From assembly GCA_013397455.1 (NCBI GenBank), contig VYZB01000342.1, forward strand, positions 134,136 to 198,135: a stretch of 64,000 bases of DNA. Direction: 5' to 3'. Below the pieces are notes generated by a model. The model was not told where the DNA came from and searched no databases. It saw nothing but the letters and a program-made list of their open reading frames with translations. A program made the translations under genes and the position numbers. The stretch comes from Crotophaga sulcirostris (taxonomy: Eukaryota > Chordata > Aves > Cuculiformes > Crotophagidae). This document shows positions 1-11,555 of this stretch, in pieces (position 1 is the stretch's first letter; the number at the start of each line of letters is the position of its first letter).

Positions 1-104
1 AGTTGACTTTCAGTAACACTGAAGCTCACTGACTCCCGAGCAGAGTCCTCAATATTATGGGCTTCATCTAAAATGACTACTTGGCCTTTCAGGTTAATTT
101 CCAT
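1..104 (-). CDS. BRIP1: BRIP1 coding exon 8, cut by the window edge (DEAH box)
   Basis: The exon opens [20 protein letters not shown] after a TTTTTTAG acceptor. DEAH is helicase motif II, which binds Mg-ATP. The window ends 104 bases in, so the exon is partial because of the cut and not because of any lesion. Confidence 0.96.
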   Translation of the reverse strand, partial: MEINLKGQVVILDEAHNIEDSARESVSFSVTESQ

Positions 105-3100
105 CTAAAAAACAAAATTATCTAGTAAAACAGAGTGAAAGACATTAACAAGAAACAGCAACTAAGTGCATATTCTTCATCACAATGCAAACAAAGTTTT
201 CAGCTTTTTGATCCAATTTCTGTAATGTAGAAAATAACTGTAGAGCAGGGGGAAGCATTATCTGAGCCCGGATGAATATAATCTGACCATAATAAAATCT
301 CCACAAACCAAACAGTTTGAAGTTTGCAAAGTTTTCTTTTCCACTGGTTGAAAAAAAACATGTGACTCATCAGCTAAAGTACAAGACCATTACTTAGAAC
401 AGAGAATTCTCATCTTGGGGTGGGAGGGAGAGGAAGGAAGAGGGAGAAAAAATTCTTTAACCCAGGAGTTCATCTTTAGATAATATTTTGGAGATACACT
501 GGATTTCAGTTGATCGTAGCCACTGAACGTTATCTTTCTAACTTCCCTTTAACTTCAGTTATTGCAATCTTCTTACAAATATACTTACACTCTCCCGTAT
601 CTGCGGGTCCAGGAGATAATTATAAGGACAAAATACAATATCTGCGCCCACCATCAGTTCTCTGGCTGCAAAATATGCACAGGCACGAAGTTTCTTTCCC
701 AGGCTCACTAGATCTTCAATGTCCCAAGCCTGATACATCCTATGTGCAGACTTCAGGGCATGGTGTTCACTCAGCTTATGAACACCATGATAGTAAAGAC
801 AGGACTTGCCCTAAAAGTAAATAAGCACAGATAGTCGTTAGAAAAAACAAAAAAATTACGTTGAAATCCTCCAAGTTGCCATGTGCATTTGACTTTACTT
901 CCTGGAAGGAATTCTAACAGCTGCTATGTCAGACAATAAACACATCAAGTCAGAAAGAAAACAGGCAAACTCATGTTCCTAAAATGTACATTGATAAAGG
1001 ACACTTCTTTCTCCTTCATTTATAAAATGAGAGACAATTTAAGGCTTACTAAGAACATTAACCTGGCAGTCATAAATATTATTCTTATCATCATATATTT
1101 TTTCAGTTTTGATACCATGTATCAACGTTTTCTAATAATTAATATTTAAACCAAATTACCAGAGGCATTTAACCAACATAGGATAACGAATTGGAGCGTT
1201 ACTAATTCTAACTGTTCAACTATCTTTAATTTTAATATGATTAAATGAATGCTCATTTTCTGAAACAAAAGTACTCACGTTTTTTCCTTCCAGCAATTCT
1301 ACGCACATTTCGTTCCTGTTACTGCCACTAGTAGATACCACTGGATGAATACAGGTATAATCCCGGCTTGAAAGTATTGTCATAGGGACACTGGAATACG
1401 CTGTTCTCTTCAGCTCTCTAGTAATCTGGGTTATTTGCTTGTGTGTTCGTGTTCCAAAAAATATTTTGGGAATGAATGACCGATCTCCATTTTCTTTCTT
1501 CTTTGTGTTACTTGTATTTTTGTCAGTATCTTTCCCAGAAGAACAGGAACACTCAGTGCAAGGATCAGAAGACTGCAATACAAAACAAAAAAAAATTAAT
1601 AAAATTCCACGGTAAGTCTGTTGATGGTCCGTTTAGAAATGCCCTCTAGGATAGTTGAAGATACCCTGTTAAATCACCAGGTTGGCCTATGAAACTGCAA
1701 CAAGTTTTAAAATGTTAAAAAGTAAACACAAGCACCATTGTCCTCGTGCCTGAAAATCTCAAAAAAACTTCCAGCAATCACTAGATACAAATCTATCAGA
1801 ACATAATCGTAGAAATAATTACTATTCCAGTGGAGTATTTACACATGTCAATTCTGCAAATAAATTTCTCACATTTAAAACTTCAGCATAAGGACATTCC
1901 TGTTATGGAACAAGAAGCATCAAGCACCTTAAATGAAGAAACCTTGGGACCAGACACCCAAGTTTAAATACTGAGCACATTTTTCCTTAAAGCAAGCAGA
2001 AGAAATCTGGACAGTTTAAAGAAATCTGTTTGCAGATAAAACAGACATCATACACTTTCCATGACAAACATGTTTCTATGTCAAAGGTCATATAGTAACT
2101 ATGAGAATAAAAGACGAAGTAGGGAATAATTCTAAACAAAACCTAATCCAAAATATTTGGTAAAAGCCAATTTTTTTCTTCTTGAGAAGCATCATCTTTC
2201 ATAGCATAAAATATTACAACAATTGTCATGAAATTGTAATAAATAGTGTGAAAAGATGCAAGGGAAAAATAACTCACAAGTCCACACACACATCCCATAA
2301 AAAATAATAAATTCTTCTAGTGTAAAAAAGAGTTTGTATTTGGTTTTCAGGTGACAGTGCAAGTAACAACATCCGCTCAAATACTCCTCCCTCCCCTTTT
2401 AATTGTAATCAGAAAGATTATCCATTATAAACAAATGCTAAGTCATGCCGTGTGTTACACCACAATTCTGGGGATCAAGCTGTCTTTTAGCCTCCACTCT
2501 GAGGAAAAGCAAGTTCGTGTTACCCTTAGTCCCAGCCAGCCTTGTCCACCATTAAATATTACAATACATGATAGAAAGCATGTAAATGTAACCCTTCTGG
2601 AGCTGTCACTCACTGGGATAAAAGGTTCACTGATGTGCCAAATAAACAGGCCCTCAAAGCAGATAAAGTTACACCCATGCTGGAATTGTTACATTCCCCT
2701 CTCAGGTTGCCAGTAACAGCAGATTTCATTACTGTGTGCTGCCACATGAAATAGCCAGTTCCAAATATCCTGCCATCTATATTGAATAATTACTTATTCA
2801 CTGAAAGGATAAAAAGAAGAGTTATGAATGGGGCTCTTGTCAACAGTGAAGCAGGAAACAGTTGACATATGGTATATGTTACATATGTGGCAATGCTCAA
2901 CTGGGTTTGTACTCACATAGAAAACTGCAATGCAAATTGTACCTTGATATTTCTATCATCTAGATTCTATTTTACTCTTTGAAATAATGAAAAACACATT
3001 ATCATGCTAACAATTAATACAACAGAAACAGTTTACTCACTGTGTAGGGCCTTTAAGAACATGTTTATCTTTCAATTCTAATTCAAGCCAGACTGTGCTT

Positions 3101-6100
3101 TCAGAGATAAAAATAATACACAGAATTCAAAGATGATACCACTTCGCTAACATTTCACTGCTAATGCTAAGATTCACATTTAGTTTTCTAAATAAAAGCA
3201 ATAGAAAGACTTTAGGAATAATCAGACATACACTTTGCAAATGTTGCTCTAAAAAGAGGAAAATGCAGTTCAAATAAATCTATATATAATCATGAACAGA
3301 AAGCTCGTCTATGATGAGTTTAAAAAGACAGATGTATTTTTCTTTTCATAAAGACAATTAAGAGTGTTCTGATATGTAAGGCTTATAAATTACAGTATTT
3401 TACAGGTGGCCTTGAGAGTTTTTCTTAAAAGGTCTGAAATTGCTGTAATACTGGCTTTAAGAAGCACATTAGCCAGGATTCCAGTTTTAAAGTGTTACTT
3501 CTAACTTTGAAAAAAGTTTAAAAAAAAAAATCAACATTGAGAGTTGTAAACTGAGACCGATTTCATAGTAGTCAGTTTGAGTATAAAACTGCTTGCAGTG
3601 GTCATAACATTTCTGAAAGCCACAGACACTATCAGCCCAAAGTAGATGAATAAATAAACTTTCTAAGGAGGTCTTTATAATGAAGGGAAAATATAAGAAA
3701 ATGGTTAAAACACAGTTCAAAATTTGAGTTCAGGTTGTCTGCACATTTCTCAAGTGTGTCAATTTGCACTTGAATTCATTGTTATCCTTTACAAAATGTC
3801 TTTGTCGTTTTTAAATTTTATTAAAAACAAATTATTTTAATTCTATATTTCTATAAAAAGAATTTACTGTCAATATCACATAGCAAAATCTAACGTGGTG
3901 TTATTCTCCCTTTACTACAGCAAAAGGAAAGAGAACACTCTCCAGCTGAACAAAGCCACAACTCTCATATGGCAGTTCCCATAGCAGTGCTGTCTCAAAG
4001 TACAAATTTTTAGACTCATAACACAGAGATACCAGTTATACTATAATAAAATTAGAAGATATTTCCATTTATTTATGAAAGAGTTGGAGCTGGACAGAGT
4101 AGAAATAATTAATATTAAGACAATAGAAAACTATTTCATTAACACCCTCTGGCTTTAGAACTAAACCTGTTCTTAGCTCTTTGAATCTGGGACAGAAATT
4201 TTCTTTTGAGAGTGTGGAAGAAAAAAAAAAAAAGATACTCCTCTACTTTCTCCAGTGTTTAATCAGAAACATCCAGTAACAGATGCTGTTAGAGATCAGA
4301 TACCAGACTATATGAACCTCGGGCTAATCCAGTTTGTTTTTACTTTGGTCAGGGAGTAGATAAAGCAGCCTATCACATCAATATTTATATGGCAAAAACG
4401 TGGAAGCCCGATTAAAGGAAAGAATAATGAAGTCCATCAACCTGTCCTTCGTGTAAAATAGAGCTAAACAAACACTGAGGCTATGATCTTTGCAACACAA
4501 AGAGATAAGAGGAGTTCTTCATATCTTCATCTACATTTCCCGGTTACAAAGCCATCTAAATGATACAGCAGTGAATACCTCTTGTGTGAAATATCACACA
4601 AGCACAATCTAGTAAGATATCAGCAGTGACATTACTAGAGCTTTTCAACTATTCCTTTATAAGCTCTTAAAAAGGACAGTATTCTGCTGCTGCTGCAACC
4701 TCTTGATTAAAGTACACAAAGCAGCTGTTTATCCTCCCACAGTAACCAGCAGGTGAACCCGGTTCAATATTTATCACAGGCTTTCACAGATCACTGCTAA
4801 CCAAGCAAACGTTTTAATTAAGCTGGAACTTGCTTCAAAGAGCTCATTCAAAATGTCAATCAGCAGGAAAAGGATCAGATACGGTGTCAGGTGAGAGCAT
4901 GTAATACAAATCCACAACTTTTTTCATCCCATCGTGGTAAATTAGCCCATTCTGGAGTCCAGACCCTGATTGTTAACAGGCTGCCAGTCTCCTGGAATGT
5001 GTAACAGAAGTCACTCAAACTCCATTGTGAAGGTTGTAAGCAATATGTTAAACTGCAATGGGCTAGCACATTAAGACAGATTCTTTTCACAGCTGTTTTT
5101 TGATACCCCAAGTGTTTGTTACACTACTCTGCATTTACTGTTTACTTTTTACCTAGTATAAATGGGGATTCCTTAACCCAGCTGTCCCAGTTTCTCAGAC
5201 TGTATGTTTTAACAGAAGTAATGAAGAGAGTACTGCAAGGGTAATATTTCTCATCTAAACTTGCACTGGAACTGCCCTCTCCTGCAAGAATTAACAGCAG
5301 AACAGTAGAAGTGGATTCCCAGGCTCTGGACTGAAAGCAGCTAAGGACACACAGTCACCTTGGGTAGTCCTCACCCATGCTGTGATGCTCGTCATGTTTT
5401 AAACTTAGCGCAGTTAAGACACAGAACTACTAATGATAAATAAGGCTTTGCCTTCTACAATTGTTTCTTAATACCAGACAAGTTCTCAGTTTGCTAAAGT
5501 AGAAGTCCATCACAGGAAAATATTATCTTATTCTTTCATTCTTAAAAAGAAAGGTTTTTTTTTTTACACCTTCCATTTTAAAAAGACATTAACAGAAATA
5601 AACACTTATTTCTTCTTAGGTTACTTATTTCTAAAGAAGTAACAGTATAGTTGAATTGTACATTGTACTGTCAGACCCATGGATAGCACATACAGATAAA
5701 TGGTTACAAAAATGAAGAGGTTCCGAAGAAAGTCAGATTATGATTCAGTATTTTATTATTTAGCAGTTAGTTTATCTATAACAAGAGTTTTCAGTTTTCT
5801 TCACTGCATTAAATTTCTAGAAGTTGTAAATCACGTTTTTCAGACACCCACACCGAAGTACCAAAGCAAATTTTACAATCAAGGCAGAAAGGTCTTTATA
5901 TGTGAAAACCAACAGCACACTCTGCTGGCCTTCATATTTCAAACTACCAATAAAAGTTCAGTGGCATCAAGCATTTCAAATCCTACTCAAAAAAATCTAC
6001 GGAGCTTTCCCAAACTAATAAAAATCACTTTCCATCAAATGACCTAGAACATAGACTCACTTTTGTCAAGAAAAAAATTAGATCCCAGTGCCTCAAAATA

Positions 6101-9100
6101 ATACCACAACTTTTGGCTTCTTTTCCGTTTACAGAAGCATAGCATATAGGAAAACAACTCTTGAAGTTAACACATACACTGATTAAAATAGAAGCTAATT
6201 TAGGACACAAAAAGAGCCAAGTCCTGTTGGAAGAAGCAAAAAGAGAATTCAAACACTTGTTGAAACCAAGCATATTTCCAAACACGCATAAAACTCCCTG
6301 TACCTGGAAACCAAGGTACCTACAGATGGTAGGTATTAACAAGCTGCGTAATCTTTTTACAGAAAAATATTTTTTTAAAACTTCTCTTGAACTAACAGTC
6401 CAGATGTAAAAAATATTGCTACGTTACTTACTGTTTTGGCAGAAAAAGTAGTGGGTTTCACACTTTTTTCAATGTGAACAATCAGCTCTCCATTTTTCCT
6501 CTGATGATGAACTTCTAAAGCATCAACCAGCTGCACTCCTTTTGCAAAACAATGACGTTTTCTAACCTGCTGGGAAAAAAAGCACTGCGTTCAAAACCAC
6601 TGGACAGAAGAAAGTGCCTATACTAGCAGTCAGTGATTTTGTTTCAATTGTTTTTCCAGAAAGACTGTTTCAGTAACATAGTGCATCAGTAATATTCATC
6701 AATAATTTAATTAAATCTAAGCCAAGCAAAGTCATTTGGGAAAAGCTATAAAGTTTTACTTACAAAATTTAGTAATAACAACAAAAATGTGTAATTATTG
6801 CCGAGCTTTTCTTCTTTCATTTCCCACTCTTACAAAAGTGATAGAAATTGACAGAAATTCCAATACTACATATATATATAAAGAACATTTCCACAACTAA
6901 AACAGGAAATAAATTCAAGCCACATTGATCTAAAAACCTAAAACAAAAGCAACCATTTGAGCAATACTCTAACACAATATAAACGCTATTTAAGAGTGCA
7001 CATCCCAATATAAGTACTAAGTCGCATGATATCAATACTGACAAAGATGAAAACATCACAGAAATGTTGCACTCCACATATTAGGCCAGAGATAACCACA
7101 TTTGACAGGTTATAAAACTGAACTCCAATATATTCACAGCAATATTTGTATTCCTAATACACATTTGAAGGAGCACTTTCAACTCCAGAATATCATACTT
7201 CAAATTAATATTACAGATCAACTGGGGATAAACATTTTTGGAGGATATTAGGTGTTTAAGTATGCAAGATGTAATTTAGGACACGGTATTATGAACAATT
7301 TAGTGCAACAATGGACCCCTTTGTTATAAGTAACAATAAAAATTAACAAAGACCTGTCAATCTAAACTATGACAACTCAGCTATTCTCTATGTCCTTCTC
7401 TGAAATGTTGATTGGTATTTGACAGCTTTGTTGAGCCATGCCTGGCTTATTTGACTGTCAATAAGCTTTGCTCACCTGCTGCTCAGTTTCTAAAGGACGA
7501 ATCCTTTTCCTGTCTGCTTGAAAATCATCATTCTCATTATCACATAGAGATAACCTTTTTTTGGCAGACAATTTCGAAGCTAGCGTTGCATTTTGATCAC
7601 ATTCTGTAATTAAAAATAAAATAAAAGGTATGTCCACTACTAGGAATGCATTAAATAAGGACAGCATTATAAAAAGAGTCTTTACTATAAATATACATGA
7701 TGTAGGAAATGGTATTAGACATTTCTAGACTCATTAACTGCTATTTCCTTACAGATCTACATACAGGGCACATTTATGTAGTACTCTTCTATTATGATGG
7801 TAAAAAAAGCCCCTGACTTCAAAGCAAAAAACACTGACATGTGTCAATCACTGCCTGCATATTTCACTTCCCAAACAGATTTTTTAGCTCTCTGTGTATG
7901 AAGTTACCTGTGTTTGCTAGCGGGCTTCCAGGTTTTATGGAACTTCCTGTTTCACAATTATTCAAAGAACGAGAAGCACCATGATTCACACTTGTTGCAG
8001 CCTCGCTGCTCTTAGACTGGGAATGACAGGCACAGCGACACGGTGGTGAGGCCTCTGGCTTTCTGTCTTCTTTTTCACAAGATGATGTGGACACTGATTT
8101 CTCTGAAGGACAGATTCATTTGTCTTCCATTAAAAACTATCAAGAATATACATGAGAACTACACTTCCAATACAGTTCAGGTGAAAGGGTTTGTTCAGGT
8201 AACAATTATAAACCTTATATCTCTATAAAGTCTGAACAAGCTATCATCACTCTTTGAAGAGCTGCAGTGTAAAGAACTGTAACCATTTGCAGAACTGAAA
8301 AATACTCCTTCTTTTCAATTTAATCAGCATTACTATAAGCCACAAGTATTTTCTTTCAAAGTCTGAACAGTCATATAATTCCCTTGTGATAACAGACTCA
8401 GCTTAGCATTACTGGCTATTACAGGTTCATGTTGCCAACAAAACAATATGTACAATGGTGGACAAAGATTCCTGAAACTAAATGTTTAAAGGTTGACAAA
8501 CAACAACAAAAAAATCATTATAATATATTTTGTTAATAAAAACTGCGTGAACAGACACCAAGACAACTTACCATACAGAGACTGCTGCCATGATAATGCA
8601 GAACAAAGTAATGCCAAGCTTTTGCCACTTCCTGTAGGGCTCTCCAACAAACAGTGCTGCCTGTTATTCAAGCCCTTAACAATCTTTAAGGAGAATAACA
8701 AAAATAAAACCAGAATTAATAGAAAAAAAACCCCACAATCAAAAAGGATGTTTTTAGCTATGCTAGAAAGAACTTCTAAAAATGGATTAGAACACCTGCT
8801 GTCTTGTAAAAATTAAGAAAAAGGAAAACCAACCCCTAACCCCTCCTTTTAATAATAACAACAACAGGTCAACAAGGCTTAGCTCTGTTTCTCTCAAGAA
8901 CGTGCTTTGCTAGCAACACTCAGAGGTTTCCTTACACAGGCTGAGAAATATTCACCTGCTAACAGTAATACCTGATGAAGCCAGCTTGCTTCCTTTAGTC
9001 TTATGGAACCAAAACATTGAAAATCTCTGTCAGACAATGAACCATTTGTCCCACAAAGAAAAAGTGTCTGAATTTAATATATTTGTTTACTAAATGCAGA

Positions 9101-9251
9101 TAGGTACTGGAAAACACAAGCTATTAGTTAAGCAAACGTTAATATAAAATCTACTTACAGCATTCATCATTGCAAGTTGTGAGGGGTAAGCCTTGCAAGG
9201 GAACATGATCTTCACTCCCCCAATAGTATATTCTGACATATCAGAAGGCAT
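1..9251 (-). CDS. BRIP1: BRIP1 (FANCJ/BACH1) DNA helicase, 5' part, eight coding exons
   Basis: BRIP1 is a nuclear ATP-dependent 5'-3' DNA helicase of the XPD-like iron-sulfur group. It partners BRCA1 and acts in the Fanconi anemia crosslink-repair pathway. Coding exons, in transcript order, are 9159-9251, 8572-8683, 7908-8102, 7476-7603, 6432-6566, 1279-1572, 589-810 and 1-104. They join in phase to give residues 1 to about 427. Visible motifs are the Walker A box PTGSGKS with K52 at the same number as the human catalytic lysine, the basic stretch RKRIRPLE at 165-172, motif Ia TRTHKQ at 262-267, four Fe-S cysteines at C295, C311, C323 and C363, and motif II DEAH at 406-409. The start ATG at 9249-9251 opens [12 protein letters not shown], close to human MSSMWSEYTIGG as I recall it. 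The rest of the roughly 1,250-residue protein lies left of the window. Nothing is broken. Boundaries come from splice signals and phase and were not checked against transcripts. Confidence 0.97.
589..810 (-). CDS. BRIP1: BRIP1 coding exon 7 (remaining Fe-S cysteines)
   Basis: These 222 bases encode residues 320-393 in phase 0. [12 protein letters not shown] carries C323 and LRACAYF carries C363, which completes the Fe-S ligand set. [15 protein letters not shown] follows just before the DEAH box. The donor is GTAAGT. Confidence 0.96.
1279..1572 (-). CDS. BRIP1: BRIP1 coding exon 6 (motif Ia, first Fe-S cysteines)
   Basis: These 294 bases encode residues 222-319. They include [16 protein letters not shown] (helicase motif Ia), [10 protein letters not shown] (C295) and NRNEMC (C311), the first two ligands of the 4Fe-4S domain. 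The donor is GTGAGT and the acceptor TATTGCAG. Confidence 0.96.
1573..6431 (-). other. BRIP1: BRIP1 intron between coding exons 5 and 6, 4.9 kb
   Basis: This AT-rich intron is the largest BRIP1 gap in the window. I see short A or T homopolymers (for example near 3520, 4226 and 5562). I found no recognisable transposon, RNA gene or exon-like block. The open frames in it are short and resemble no protein I know. Confidence 0.6.
6432..6566 (-). CDS. BRIP1: BRIP1 coding exon 5 (tandem CAGCAG acceptor)
   Basis: These 135 bases encode residues 177-221 starting VRKRHCFAK, like human IRKRHCF. The acceptor reads CCCAGCAG, so a 3-base-longer exon (6432-6569) adding one glutamine is equally spliceable. 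I chose the shorter form because it matches the human protein. Confidence 0.9.
7476..7603 (-). CDS. BRIP1: BRIP1 coding exon 4 (basic stretch)
   Basis: These 128 bases encode residues 134-176 with [17 protein letters not shown]-like NENDDFQ and the basic RKRIRPLE, which matches the human nuclear localization region. The exon ends CAG CAG followed by a GTGAGC donor, so the next intron begins straight after two glutamine codons. Confidence 0.95.
7908..8102 (-). CDS. BRIP1: BRIP1 coding exon 3
   Basis: These 195 bases (phase 1 to phase 1) encode residues 69-133. They include the cysteine-rich CRCACHS stretch that matches human CCCACHS. This inter-motif insert is poorly conserved across vertebrates, so the call rests on phase, position and the Cys cluster. 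Confidence 0.92.
8572..8683 (-). CDS. BRIP1: BRIP1 coding exon 2 (Walker A)
   Basis: These 112 bases encode residues 32-68 and the first base of codon 69. The exon carries [19 protein letters not shown], the ATP-binding P-loop with K52. The acceptor is CCTTAAAG and the donor GTAAGT. Confidence 0.96.
9159..9251 (-). CDS. BRIP1: BRIP1 coding exon 1 (start codon)
   Basis: This exon holds 31 codons from the ATG at 9249-9251 to a GTAAGT donor at 9153-9158. It encodes the Q-motif region with EYTIGGVKI and [11 protein letters not shown] second ATG four codons in could also serve as a start, but the first aligns with the human start. The exon ends in phase 0. Confidence 0.95.
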
Positions 9252-9287
9252 TGCTGCTTCTTCCTCCTGTTTACTTCAGGTTTATAA
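9252..9287 (-). other. BRIP1: BRIP1 5'UTR segment in the first coding exon
   Basis: A polypyrimidine tract and TTGCAG acceptor (rc of 9288-9291) lie 36 bp upstream of the ATG. The start codon is therefore in the second exon, and the true first exon is noncoding and lies in the CpG island near 10.95-11.05 kb. Confidence 0.75.
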
Positions 9288-10278
9288 CTGCAATAAAGAA
9301 CAGCATTAACAAGTCAACACTAACGACCAGGCAAAGCCTGAAATGACATATGGCACCAAAAAACCAAGCAGAAACTGCTACCTGATAAGGGGGATAAGCG
9401 GTTCAGGACATTAACAGAACTGGCATGTGGGAATTTATACTGTACACCCTCAGTTCAGACTTGGTCCTTGGTACAAATAACAGTGAGTTGCCACCACCTG
9501 ACGAGCAACACCAGCAATTTAAATAAAAGTATGATGAACTGCGCCCATCATTTCTATTCTCAGACTAAATATTATTGGGATAAGAACCCAAGACTTTGGG
9601 GGAAAAGGACTTTAGGATACTTAATAACTGAAAATAGCCAGTTTTTCAGTTGTGGAGATCTATTAGCTTTAACTCCAAGACACTGCAAACTACAAAGACA
9701 CAGCTGACAACAGTAGCTTGTACTTTTATAACAATAAGAAAATAGAACTAGACACTGACATTAAAAATGAGATGTTTTAAACCAACACTTTTCTTCTACT
9801 AATAATACAATAATTATTCAGGGGAAAATGAACTGTCAGTTACATCACCATTCTAGGGGTTCTATCTTGCATTTCTGTCAGCCAGGATAATAATTAAAAT
9901 CAGTTTCCCTATCACAATAAAATCGTGAAATTATTACATTAAAAATACTGAAAAGGCACAGATAGCTTAAAAAAGGGACAGAGCTTATTAAACACCACAC
10001 TTTTTTTCTTACAGGTTTTCATCGTCAAAATAAAAGAGCAAATTTAAATTGGCAGAGTCCCTGTGATAAATTAACTCACTAACCTGTGCCCTCATCTGAC
10101 TTCTAATGAGTAAGGTACATGCATCAAAAAACCACCAACACATGGCATGATTCAGCTTCATCACCAGCTTCCTCAGCAGGGAAAAGAACTCCTAGCAAAA
10201 AGGGATTGTAACATGAGTTTACACCATGCCCCTCCTTCTGAAAGTGTAATCGCACCTCATTAAAGGACTTTTCCCAAA

Positions 10279-10757
10279 CACATGGAATGGTTCGGGTTGG
10301 AAGATACCTCAGAGCCCATCCAGTCCATGGGCAGGGACCCCTCCCACTGGGTCAGGGGGCTCCAAGCCCCATCCAACCTGGCCTGGAACACCTCCAGGGA
10401 CGGGGCAGCCACCACTGCTCTGGGCAACCTGGGCCAGGGCCTCCCCACCCTCACAGGGAACCATTTCTTCCTAAAATCTCATCTCAATCTCCCCTCTTTC
10501 AGCTTAAAGCCATTCCCCCTCATCCTGTCACTCCAGGCCCCTGCACAGAGCCCCTCCCCAGCTCTCCTGGAGCCCCTTTCAGCACTGGAGGCTGCTCTCA
10601 GGTCTCCCCAGAGCCTTCTCCTCTCCAGGCTGAGCAACCCCAGCTCTCCCAGCCTCTCCTCACAGCAGAGGGGCTCCAGCCCTGGGATCATCTCTGTGGC
10701 CTCCTCTGGACCCGTTCCAACAGCCCAGATCCTTCTTATGTTGGGGATTCCAGAACC
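10279..10757 (-). mobile_element. CR1 LINE fragment, minus strand, in BRIP1 intron 1
   Basis: Read on the minus strand this is a 5'-truncated CR1. It contains the classic stretches equivalent to GGACCCGTTCCAACAG, CAGGCTGAGCAACCCC, CACCCTCACAG and TTGGATGGGG on one strand or the other. It ends near CCAACCCGAACCATTCC, the usual CR1 3' region. It lies between the BRIP1 promoter and the first coding exon and has no intact ORF. Confidence 0.9.
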
Positions 10758-10929
10758 TTTGGGGGTGGGAGGGGTTCAGCACGGGGAGCGTGGAGGGACC
10801 CTTCCTCCGGCTCTGCCGGTGCCGCTCCCGGGGAAATCGCGGCGGCGCCACGGGAAGAGCTGCTCCTCCCCGCTGCGGCTGCGGGCAGGGCGCTGCCGGC
10901 ACCCTCCGAGCGCGCCGCCCCAGCCCGCA

Positions 10930-11160
10930 CAGCGGCCCCCGGGCGCTTCCCTCACCCCCGCGAAGAGGCAGAGCGCCCTCACCCTCTCCCCCGCCCCGCG
11001 CACCTCAGGCGGCGGCCCCGGCCACAGCGGCGTCCGTGCTTCCCGCCTCCGCCCCGCGCCAATCAGCTGACAGGAAAGGCTCCCGCGCCGCCAATCAGCA
11101 GCTCGCACGCCGCGCCGCTCCTGCCTCCTACCTCAGCGCTCCCAGAGCCAATCGCGGAGG
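10930..11160 (-). promoter_or_regulatory. BRIP1: BRIP1 CpG-island promoter with three CCAAT boxes and an E2F-like site
   Basis: This GC- and CpG-rich block sits upstream of the BRIP1 start codon. CCAAT boxes (plus-strand reading) lie at 11059-11063, 11091-11095 and 11148-11152, the usual NF-Y arrangement. TTCCCGCC at 11040-11047 (GGCGGGAA on the minus strand) fits an E2F site. Candidate splice donors for a noncoding first exon are GTGAGG at 10950-10955 and 10977-10982. The start site is probably just left of the CCAAT boxes. No clear TATA box is seen. Confidence 0.75.
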
Positions 11161-11284
11161 ACCTTGTTGGGTTGCTTTAAAACCAGTGCATTAAAATTAG
11201 TGCTGAGAGCTAAAACTGAGCGATTGGTTTTAATAAAGCGGCACCCAAAGGGGGCTTTAGGAAAGCTGGGGAGAGGCTTTTATC

Positions 11285-11555
11285 AGGGAGTGCATGGATA
11301 GGGCAAGGGGGAACACTTTTAAGTTAAAGAGGGGAGATTGAGATGAGATTTTAGGAAGACATGTTTTGCTGTGAGGGTGGGGAGGCCCTGGCCCAGGTTG
11401 CCCAGAGCAGTGGTGGCTGCCTCATCCCTGGAGGTGTTCAAGGCCAGGTTGGATGGGGCTTGGAGCCCCCTGACCCAGTGGGAGGTGTCCCTGCCCATGG
11501 CAGGGGGGTGGATAGACTTTGAGATCCCTTCAGATCCAAGCTGTTCTAAGAAGGG
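11285..11555 (+). mobile_element. CR1 LINE fragment, plus strand, upstream of the BRIP1 promoter
   Basis: This CR1 is in sense orientation on the plus strand. It reads from the GGATAGGGCAAGGGGGAA region through GTGAGGGTGGGGAGGCCC and CATCCCTGGAGGTGTTCAAGG to a degraded 3' end near 11555. It belongs to the same subfamily as the copy at 10279-10757 but lies in the opposite direction. Confidence 0.9.

Noticed and set aside
10282..11180. Two overlapping plus-strand open frames of 262 and 297 codons
   Set aside because: They run antisense through a CR1 fragment and the BRIP1 CpG island. High G+C lowers stop-codon frequency, and the proteins are low-complexity Pro/Ala/Arg sequence with no domain.
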